The translations under genes and the position numbers were made by a program. A stretch of DNA of 64,000 bases from Pasteurella bettyae CCUG 2042 (GTDB taxonomy: Bacteria > Pseudomonadota > Gammaproteobacteria > Enterobacterales > Pasteurellaceae). The stretch spans positions 1-64,000 of the forward strand of contig NZ_AJSX01000040.1 in NCBI RefSeq assembly GCF_000262245.1, written 5' to 3'. Numbering within the stretch: the stretch's first letter is position 1; each line of letters starts with the position of its first letter. Of this stretch, positions 59,026 through 64,000 are shown one piece after another. The notes beneath the pieces were generated by a model. It had not been told where the DNA came from. It saw only the letters and a list, made by a program, of their open reading frames with translations, and made no database searches.

Positions 59026-59449
59026 TCTAATTTATGGTCTGATTTATACTATCTTGGCTGGAATATTTTTGTATTTGGCTATTACATTTGATAATAAAAT
59101 ATCGGGTATATTTTATGGAATGACAGGCGCTTTAGGAGCCAACGGTATCTTTATAATAATTCGATATTTTTATTGGCAAAAGAATAAGGAAAAGTATCAA
59201 GAAAAATTAGAAAGTGAAGAAATTGAACAGAATGATGAATTAAAACAAAAACTAAGAGATAAAGCAGGAAAATATACTTATTGGATTGGAATGCTGATTA
59301 TAGCTCTATCAATTATGGTTTATTCTGTGCTTGGTGTTTTGAATATTATGGATACAGAACATATTGTAATTTATTTAGGAGCATATTTGATTAGCCAAGT
59401 GTTTATCGGAGTAATAGTTTTCAATCATCTATTAAAAAAATACGACTGA
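59012..59449 (+). CDS. Four-helix membrane protein paired with XRE repressor
   Basis: About 145 residues with four predicted transmembrane segments (roughly 5-24, 30-52, 91-112, 118-139) and an acidic cytoplasmic loop between the second and third. It overlaps the repressor gene and has its own GGAGG site before the ATG at 59012. Such XRE-plus-small-membrane-protein pairs are common in Firmicutes; the function is unknown to me. Confidence 0.65.
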   Translation: MKKSNLIYGLIYTILAGIFLYLAITFDNKISGIFYGMTGALGANGIFIIIRYFYWQKNKEKYQEKLESEEIEQNDELKQKLRDKAGKYTYWIGMLIIALSIMVYSVLGVLNIMDTEHIVIYLGAYLISQVFIGVIVFNHLLKKYD

Positions 59450-59478
59450 TAAATCCCTATATTAAAATTATCTTTTAT

Positions 59479-59511
59479 AAACAGTAAATCGAAAAAGGTT
59501 TGCTGTTTTTT
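59479..59511 (+). promoter_or_regulatory. Hairpin with T run before TnpW-like gene
   Basis: AAACAGTAAA pairs with TTTGCTGTTT (one G-T wobble) followed by a T run. It is a diverged copy of the hairpin at 56633, again shortly before a small gene's GGAGG site. Confidence 0.65.
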
Positions 59512-59539
59512 CTTTGTCTAAAAGTGGAAAGGAGGACTT

Positions 59540-59704
59540 ATGGAAGAAGAAAAAAGAGTAAGAGAAGAACCACAACATAAACAGTTAATAATGGATATTG
59601 GAAAGACAAAATATACTGTAAACCTGCATTTCAAGCAAGGTACAGGGGAAACATACAAGGATAAAATACTAAAGCTAATCAAAAGAGAAACAGAAAAGAT
59701 ATAA
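59540..59704 (+). CDS. TnpW-like small transposon protein
   Basis: A 54-residue protein resembling the small TnpW proteins found at the end of Tn4451-like elements: a charged start, then KTKYTVNLHFKQGTGETYKD (about 22-41) and a basic helical tail. The function is not established. AAAGGAGG precedes the ATG. It ends 44 bases before the right end of the element. Confidence 0.68.
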   Translation: MEEEKRVREEPQHKQLIMDIGKTKYTVNLHFKQGTGETYKDKILKLIKRETEKI

Positions 59705-59748
59705 ATTTATCAAAGAAATTTTGTTTATGTCCTTGACAAATCTTTCCA

Positions 59749-59867
59749 AATGGGTCGAGCAGGTTGTAGTGTTCAAGGTCATCAGGGAACAGCTCGATGC
59801 TGAAACTCGTGGTCTTCTGTTCGATATGGTCTCTGATACTTTGCAAAATTGGTAAAGTGGCACTCAT
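59749..59867 (-). pseudogene. Mu gp37-like gene, 5' fragment
   Basis: The ATG at 59867 begins MSATLPILQSIRDHIEQ and continues for 39 codons to LLDP, where the element interrupts codon 40. Translation through the junction continues about 23 foreign codons. See the 3' fragment at 53880-54269. The start lies 12 bases past the gp36 stop. Confidence 0.88.
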
Positions 59868-59878
59868 CGATGCGCTCC

Positions 59879-60313
59879 TTAATAGCCCGACAAATCCAAT
59901 TTCTGTGGCGCACGGGCTTTAAACTTTAAGGCGGACGGCAAACTGTCGTCTGCTTTTTCGCCAACTTCGAGCAAGCCCAAATGCAATTTGCCATCAGCAA
60001 TACGTTCTAAATCTTTTAACGCTTGGGCGTGGGCATCTTTCACATTGGGCGGAAAGCCTTTGCCGTCAGGACGGCGTGAATAGAGCCAGTAGCGAGCCAA
60101 CTGTAAGCAGATGTTGCGAACTAAGGTCGGCACTTGATTTAACGGCAGCCGATAACGCGAGCGAAGATAGCCATCCACGGTTTCGGTGGCGTATTCGCAC
60201 GCTTTGGCAATCACAGCTTGGTTCGCTTCTGTTGCTCTGCTGTTATCGGTTGAAAGTTGTCTTAACGTGATTTCGTCCATCACGTCCGTTAAATCTTGTG
60301 CCTGAATGTACAT
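59879..60313 (-). CDS. Mu gp36-like head protein (DUF1320)
   Basis: A 144-residue protein of the Mu gp36 family, likely a head-completion or connector protein. The N-terminal YIQAQDLTDVM and the helical middle with YLRSRYRLPLNQVP near 49-62 are characteristic. It overlaps the gp35-like gene by one base and precedes gp37, the Mu order. Confidence 0.87.
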   Translation of the reverse strand: MYIQAQDLTDVMDEITLRQLSTDNSRATEANQAVIAKACEYATETVDGYLRSRYRLPLNQVPTLVRNICLQLARYWLYSRRPDGKGFPPNVKDAHAQALKDLERIADGKLHLGLLEVGEKADDSLPSALKFKARAPQKLDLSGY

Positions 60314-60597
60314 TATTCTTTGCCTTCGCCTTTGTCGTTTTTATTCGCTTTTTCCGCTTCTTTACGGGCTTTTTCTTCAGCAGCTAAACGTGCTTTTTCT
60401 TCCGCTTCAAGACGAGTTTTTTCCGCTTCAGCTTCTGCTTGTTTGCGTTTTTCATCGTCTTCATCTAACTGCACATAAAGTGCAATGCGTTCGGCTTCTT
60501 CGTCGGTCAGTTCTAGCTTGTCGCCTTGCTCATAGCGTTGGTTGTTGTGGTAAATTGCCATTGCGCTAATAACAGCATAGAGTTTGGTCTTGTCCAT
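60313..60597 (-). CDS. Mu gp35-like protein with charged coiled-coil tail
   Basis: A 94-residue protein: the first 40 residues form a small folded head (AIYHNNQRYEQGDKLELTDEEA) and the remainder is a Lys/Glu/Ala coiled coil with repeated EEKAR units. Position between capsid and gp36 matches gp35 of Mu. Its role is unknown. Confidence 0.75.
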   Translation of the reverse strand: MDKTKLYAVISAMAIYHNNQRYEQGDKLELTDEEAERIALYVQLDEDDEKRKQAEAEAEKTRLEAEEKARLAAEEKARKEAEKANKNDKGEGKE

Positions 60598-60646
60598 TAC
60601 TTTCTCCTAGTGAAACGGTGTTACATCTTTAACAAATCTCCCCTAA

Positions 60647-60667
60647 CCCCTCTTTACTAAAGAGGGG
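60647..60667 (-). terminator. Hairpin after capsid gene
   Basis: CCCCTCTTT and AAAGAGGGG pair around a 3-base loop, 13 bases after the capsid stop, with alternative pairing to a nearby GGGGAGATT. No proper T run follows on the minus strand, so it may limit read-through or protect the capsid mRNA 3' end. Confidence 0.6.
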
Positions 60668-60679
60668 GATTTTCAGGGA

Positions 60680-61606
60680 TTACAAGCAGCCTTTGATTAA
60701 GTAACCTGCGGCACTGCCAACAAGGTGTGGTTTGTGAATGTCGGTGGTGCGAATGACTTCGAGTTTGCCGCCGTTTTCTTTGTAGGTGTCCACAAATAAA
60801 CCGTTATGGCGACGCACGGTGTAGCCGTAAGATGGCTCGTAAACTGTGCCTTTGCGTTCTGCTGAACGTGGGGCAACGTAAGCAAGTACAATGGCATCGC
60901 TCCAAATGTCTTTGAGTTGTGAGCTTTCTTCATACACCGCCTCACCGATTTTCACGGTATCGATACCAATCAATTTAGCTAAGACTTCAGGTGTTACAAT
61001 CGCTACCTGTGAGTATTTGAGTTTTTCAACCACCGCAGGGTGTTCTTTCAGTGCTGCCCACACATCGCTTGCAATCACGCATACATTCGGCTTGCGACCA
61101 ATCGCACGTTTTACCGCACGAATGCCTGTGTCGAACATGGCAAAAATGTCTGCTTGTTTGCTAGTAATTTTCGATGTACCGCTTAAGGTCACTTTGTTGC
61201 CTGCATCGTATTTGCTTTCATCAAGGGCAAGGGTTGCCACTTCTTTTTCACGCCCTAATGCAATCACATCTTGGGTAGTATTTAAGGCAAATTGACGGAG
61301 CGAGAAAATCGCTTCGTTTTCTTCTCGGTAGTCGATGGCGTATTCCACATCGTGCTCTTCCAACGCCACGTCGATTGCCGTGATGTCTTCAGGGTCTAAG
61401 CGGTTTGAGGTGCCGCGTAAGTTACGCACCGTGCTAGGCAAGCGGAACGCAAGACGACCGAATTTTGGAATTTTGCCCGCTTCTTTGTCGATTTCGACAG
61501 TTGGCATTAAGACTTCACTCACTAATTCAAGGTTGTGATAGCCCTGAGCCAAGTTGGTTAAAACAGGATCTTGCACGCGAAGTGCTTGAAGATTGTGTGC
61601 GGTCAT
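60680..61606 (-). CDS. Major capsid protein
   Basis: A 308-residue major capsid protein in the place of Mu gpT. It begins with an N-arm, then GYHNLELVSEVLMPTVEID, and includes VAPRSAERKGTVYEPSYGYTVR near 245-266, as seen in capsids of several Mu-like and related phages. The assignment rests on position after the protease/scaffold gene, length and general pattern. Its start overlaps the protease stop by 4 bases. Confidence 0.83.
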   Translation of the reverse strand: MTAHNLQALRVQDPVLTNLAQGYHNLELVSEVLMPTVEIDKEAGKIPKFGRLAFRLPSTVRNLRGTSNRLDPEDITAIDVALEEHDVEYAIDYREENEAIFSLRQFALNTTQDVIALGREKEVATLALDESKYDAGNKVTLSGTSKITSKQADIFAMFDTGIRAVKRAIGRKPNVCVIASDVWAALKEHPAVVEKLKYSQVAIVTPEVLAKLIGIDTVKIGEAVYEESSQLKDIWSDAIVLAYVAPRSAERKGTVYEPSYGYTVRRHNGLFVDTYKENGGKLEVIRTTDIHKPHLVGSAAGYLIKGCL

Positions 61607-62730
61607 AAGTTTTCCTTATATTGATAAATAGCATTAAATGCAGCTTTGTAGCTCACATTGTGTTCTTTGGCATAGGCACGGATTTTTTGGTCTGCTTCGA
61701 TGCTGGCTGGGTTTGTGCCTTCGGCATATTCCACTGTGTCATTTTGTGCGGTTGCCGCTTTTTCTTTGGTTGCCACCTCAGAGAAATTTACGACTTGAGG
61801 TTGAGCATCCAAAAAGGCTTTGAGTTTGCTGTGTAGGCTTTCGCCTTCGCCAAACTCAACCACACCGCCTTGCATTGTGGTGGAAGCGTAGTTCAACAAA
61901 TCCACTGCTTGCTGTTTGGCAATCGGGGCGAGTTTGCCTGCTTTCACTAAACCTTCAGCAAAGTCGGCATTTTCGGCTTTGGCTTGGTTGAGCGCGGTTT
62001 CAGCTTTTTCGGCTTTCAATTTTTCGTTTTCTGCCTTGAGCTGTTCAATTTCTTCAGGTGTCATTTCAAGTTCTCCTTCGGTTGATTGAGCTGGGTCTGA
62101 AGTTGGGTTATTCGGTTCATTAAAATTCGGCACCGGAAAATCTGCTTCATCTTGTTGATACCGTTTCAAATCATTGCGGATAGATTCTTCTACCACGCTA
62201 TTGACTAAATAATCAGGCAATGCTTTGTCGGCTTCATCTTGTCCGTGTTTGCCAATCAGCCATTCACGCAAACGTCGCCACAAACCTGCTTCCGCCCAGT
62301 CGGAAAAATCCACTACGCCTTGTTCGTTTTCGGCAAATTCAGGGTTACGCAAGCCTTTTACGGCGGGTGGCATTGCCCCTAAGAAACCGACGTGGCGTAA
62401 GTACAAACTGCCCGGGCAAGGATTGTTTGGGCTATCGGCAAGATAGAACGAAGACGACACTTTCTTAAATCGTCCTTTTTCCACCATTTCGGCAAATTCA
62501 GGATCCACTTGGTCGAACTCGGCTTTGAGTACATCACCGTCCAACTCAAGGCGTTTTACCCAGCCATAGGCAGGTGCATTGTGTTTTGGGTGTCCAACTA
62601 CCGCGGGGGATTCGTGAAAGTTTACGTCGTAGGCATTGACGGCTTGTTGCAAATCATCGATGGTAATTTCCACTTCTACGCCATTTGCATCTAGTCGTTT
62701 GCCGGCTTTAAAAATTTCAATCAGGGTCAT
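61603..62730 (-). CDS. Prohead protease/scaffold (Mu gpI position)
   Basis: A 375-residue protein. The N-terminal domain (about 1-150) has VVGHPKHNAPAYGWVKRL near 43-60 and KKVSSSFYLAD near 87-97, a His and Ser arrangement seen in phage head maturation proteases. A charged coiled-coil scaffold follows (about 225-260, EEIEQLKAENEKLKAEKAE). Protease and scaffold in one gene before the capsid is the Mu I-Z plan. Catalysis is inferred. Confidence 0.8.
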   Translation of the reverse strand: MTLIEIFKAGKRLDANGVEVEITIDDLQQAVNAYDVNFHESPAVVGHPKHNAPAYGWVKRLELDGDVLKAEFDQVDPEFAEMVEKGRFKKVSSSFYLADSPNNPCPGSLYLRHVGFLGAMPPAVKGLRNPEFAENEQGVVDFSDWAEAGLWRRLREWLIGKHGQDEADKALPDYLVNSVVEESIRNDLKRYQQDEADFPVPNFNEPNNPTSDPAQSTEGELEMTPEEIEQLKAENEKLKAEKAETALNQAKAENADFAEGLVKAGKLAPIAKQQAVDLLNYASTTMQGGVVEFGEGESLHSKLKAFLDAQPQVVNFSEVATKEKAATAQNDTVEYAEGTNPASIEADQKIRAYAKEHNVSYKAAFNAIYQYKENL

Positions 62731-62780
62731 TTGGTTCTCCTTGTGTTGGCAAACATCATAGAAAAAACGACCGCTTGTTA

Positions 62781-62799
62781 CTTTTAAACTGGTTTAAGG
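62781..62799 (-). repeat. TTTAAA dyad repeat, copy 1 (before protease gene)
   Basis: Minus-strand CCTTAAACCAGTTTAAAAG, about 50 bases upstream of the protease/scaffold start, in the spot where Mu has its late promoter PI. A TATGAT box lies about 20 bases further downstream. It matches the copies at 51940 and 46051. Confidence 0.6.
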
Positions 62800-62964
62800 A
62801 ATGAAAATGGGAAAGAGAAAACGAAAAGGGAGTGAATGGGGTGTTTTGGCGTGTTTATCGGTGTTTATAAACACGCTCAAGGTGATTTAGGCGATAATTT
62901 ATCGAATGGGATTTAAAACGCCACAATGGGCGTTTTATGCGTTATTTTTGAAAATTGGGCGATA
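62800..62964 (-). other. Gap between G and protease genes
   Basis: Gene-free. It contains a perfect 14-base palindrome GTGTTTATAAACAC near 62863 and the terminator hairpin at 62915. A 29-codon plus-strand frame here has no support. Confidence 0.5.
62915..62936 (-). terminator. Terminator after phage G gene
   Basis: AAAACGCC and GGCGTTTT pair around a 6-base loop, about 29 bases after the G stop. With the dyad repeat that follows, it marks a transcript boundary. Confidence 0.72.
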
Positions 62965-63462
62965 CTATAGATTTTGGTCGATTTGGCGTTGTAAAACAGC
63001 CTTTGCTTTCTCTAATAATTTTTGCTCATTTTGTGAATTAACACCTAACCACGGACGAGCAGGAATTTTTGACTGTTTAGCGAAGACGGCATTGTCGCCT
63101 TTACCAAATTTTAATCGCTTGCCTTTCTTCGGTTTAATTACACCACCGAATTGGTGCAATCTGGCATACTTGGCATCTGAACCAAATTCAACGCCGTTGT
63201 CATCGTAGTTGTAAGCCGTTCTCTCAGATAAATAGCCTCGATGTTTTAAGATTTTGTCGTTGCCTTTTATCTCTTGGGTGATTGGTGAAAGAGGTTTCCA
63301 TTTGTTACCATCAGGATCAACTTCCTGCTTAAAGCGTTCTGCGTGGATTTTCTTCAAGGTTTCGCCCAGCACGCCATAGAGTTTACGAGGCTGTTTGAGT
63401 TGGCTTGCAATACGGTGGAGTTTTTCCACCGCTTGCGTGTCGTTAAGACTGATTTTAATCAT
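62965..63462 (-). CDS. Phage virion morphogenesis protein (Mu gpG / P2 gpS type)
   Basis: A 165-residue tail-completion protein. KWKPLSPITQEIKGNDKILKH near 57-77, then YARLHQFGGVIKPKKGK near 103-119 and IPARPWLGV near 136-144, are the family pattern. It lies 2 bases after the Gp49-like gene. Confidence 0.88.
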   Translation of the reverse strand: MIKISLNDTQAVEKLHRIASQLKQPRKLYGVLGETLKKIHAERFKQEVDPDGNKWKPLSPITQEIKGNDKILKHRGYLSERTAYNYDDNGVEFGSDAKYARLHQFGGVIKPKKGKRLKFGKGDNAVFAKQSKIPARPWLGVNSQNEQKLLEKAKAVLQRQIDQNL

Positions 63463-63464
63463 AG

Positions 63465-63716
63465 CTAAAAGCCAGCGAGTTTATTTTTCAATACATAGCC
63501 TTCAAGTTGCCATAATTTATTGAAGGCATTTTCAAAAGCAATACGTTCACCAATTTCTTGGTTATAGGTTGCTGGTGAAACGCAAGCAGACTCGCCTGTT
63601 ACTGTGAACCCATTGCGTAAGGTTAAAACACAGATGGTGAGGGTTTCAGTTAAGCGGTGGAATTTTTTATCGGTAATAATAGATTCCAAATGTTCTTGGG
63701 TAACACGTTCAGTCAT
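63465..63716 (-). CDS. Gp49-like phage protein
   Basis: An 83-residue protein of the N4 gp49 / Sf6 gene 66 family, recognised from FTVTGESACVSPATYNQEIG near 34-53 and AFNKLWQLEGY near 63-73. The function is unknown. A GGAGAA site lies before the ATG. Confidence 0.78.
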   Translation of the reverse strand: MTERVTQEHLESIITDKKFHRLTETLTICVLTLRNGFTVTGESACVSPATYNQEIGERIAFENAFNKLWQLEGYVLKNKLAGF

Positions 63717-63762
63717 ATTTATTCTCCTATTGATTAAAAAATAAGTTGGGCGTATAGTATTT

Positions 63763-63841
63763 CTAACGGTGGGGGTTTCCTACTGGAAAGGTTGCGGTTC
63801 CGCCCGTATTATCCTGTTCGAATCAGGCAAACCACCGTTAG
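63763..63841. ncRNA. Candidate structured RNA, multibranched, 79 nt
   Basis: CTAACGGTGG and CCACCGTTAG close the element with a perfect 10-bp stem. Inside are three hairpins: TTTCC/GGAAA (loop TACT), GCGG/CCGC (very tight loop) and CCTG/CAGG with a 7-base loop TTCGAAT on the plus strand, exactly like a tRNA T-loop. The size and arm order mimic a tRNA, but the acceptor spacing and the anticodon arm do not fit one. Either strand could be the RNA; the minus strand is co-oriented with the phage genes. Confidence 0.6.
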
Positions 63842-63990
63842 TCTAAGCTCCCCCATAAAAGCTCATACGCATTTTTTAAATTTCCCCATTCTTTTGTCGG
63901 TTCAATTAAACTTGCCGTTCTTACTAAATTGATTTTGTGTGTCAGTTTTTTCTTGCTTAATTCGTCTTTGAGCTTTACTTCGTAATCCAT
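63838..63990 (-). CDS. Small phage protein, possibly partial
   Basis: A 50-codon minus-strand frame from the ATG at 63990, beginning MDYEVKLKDELSKKKLTHK and ending LLWGSLD. Its TAA lies inside the closing stem of the structured element. The frame stays open to the window edge, so the true start may be outside. No family is recognised. Confidence 0.45.
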   Translation of the reverse strand: MDYEVKLKDELSKKKLTHKINLVRTASLIEPTKEWGNLKNAYELLWGSLD

Positions 63991-64000
63991 TTTGATTGCT

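Larger units (their letters stand above)
54270..59748 (+). mobile_element. Integrative mobilizable element inserted in phage gp37
   Basis: This 5,479-bp element is flanked by AA on both sides (54268-54269 and 59749-59750). The ends are imperfect 21-base inverted repeats that share AAGGACA at the same distance from the junction (positions 15-21 inward). It has its own large serine recombinase, MobA/MobL relaxase, oriT, XRE repressor and TnpW-like protein. AT-rich coding, strong GGAGG-type ribosome binding sites and absence of uptake signals indicate a Firmicutes origin. The organisation recalls Tn4451-like mobilizable elements. Confidence 0.9.
39566..64000 (-). mobile_element. Mu-like prophage (partial, late end)
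   Basis: All long genes from the dsdA break to the right edge, except the nested element and one small plus-strand gene, are phage late genes read on the minus strand. The com-dam end abuts dsdA, as the mom end of Mu abuts the host. The head genes are Mu-like and the tail genes P2-like. Early transposition, lysis, terminase and portal genes are not in the window. The exact terminal bases and 5-bp target duplication cannot be fixed without the other end. Confidence 0.85.

Noticed and set aside
54270-59748. Self-transmissible conjugative element
   Set aside because: No coupling protein, VirB4-like ATPase or mating-pore gene is present in 5.5 kb, only relaxase and oriT.
62798-62890. 29-codon plus-strand gene upstream of the protease gene
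   Set aside because: It is very short, lacks a convincing ribosome binding site, and overlaps palindromic regulatory sequence.
63763-63841. A genuine tRNA gene
   Set aside because: The T-arm looks right, but the closing stem is 10 bp, seven extra bases separate the T-arm from its 3' strand, and there is no 7-base anticodon loop.

Overview
This window is chromosomal DNA of a Haemophilus-type Pasteurellaceae. The 9-base uptake signal AAGTGCGGT (or its complement) recurs about every 1.5 kb in the first 39.5 kb, often as inverted pairs that form intergenic terminators. Gene content and local order (nudC-hemE-yjaG-hupA, a DeoR regulator with glmS, cyaA divergent from hemCDXY, glnA divergent from typA, bcp divergent from dapA) fit gamma-proteobacteria and Haemophilus. 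hemC, hemD and hemE argue for a species that makes its own haem, while pnuC fits uptake of an NAD precursor. Together these suggest Haemophilus parainfluenzae or a close relative, not H. influenzae. The species is an inference.

Positions 1-39565 are ordinary core genome: ndh, nudC, hemE, yjaG, hupA, a DeoR-type regulator, glmS, an MFS transporter, pnuC, rapA, gdhA, bamC, hslVU, hemCDXY, cyaA, narP, tamAB, ppx/gppA, glnA, typA, bcp, dapA and a D-serine dehydratase gene (dsdA) broken after about codon 344.

From about 39566 to the right edge runs a Mu-like prophage, read on the minus strand, with its late end against dsdA. From the dsdA side it carries a Dam-type methylase, a Com-like zinc-finger protein, a papain-fold hydrolase, fibre assembly protein and tail fibre. 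Next comes a complete P2-style contractile tail module (I, J, W, V, D, X, U, tape measure, E with an E' frameshift product, tube, sheath), then a Mu-style head module (gp37, gp36, gp35-like, capsid, protease/scaffold, G, a Gp49-like protein). Portal, terminase and the early transposition genes must lie beyond the right edge. Regulatory structures stand out: a -1 frameshift site in gpE, hairpins covering the translation starts of gpE and gpW, three copies of a TTTAAA-type dyad at gene-block boundaries, and a 79-nt multibranched structure at 63763-63841.

Inside prophage gene gp37 sits a second, foreign element of 5,479 bp (54270-59748). It is AT-rich, uses strong Gram-positive-type ribosome binding sites, has no uptake signals, and carries a large serine recombinase, a ClbS/DfsB-type protein, a DUF3847-like protein, a MobQ oriT with an RSF1010-type nic core, a MobA/MobL relaxase, an XRE repressor behind a consensus promoter with duplicated operators, a membrane protein and a TnpW-like protein. 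Its ends are imperfect 21-bp inverted repeats flanked by a 2-bp AA duplication. It looks like an integrative mobilizable element of Firmicutes origin nested in a Pasteurellaceae Mu-like prophage. The interrupted gp37 and an in-frame amber codon in the tail gene I suggest that the prophage is defective.
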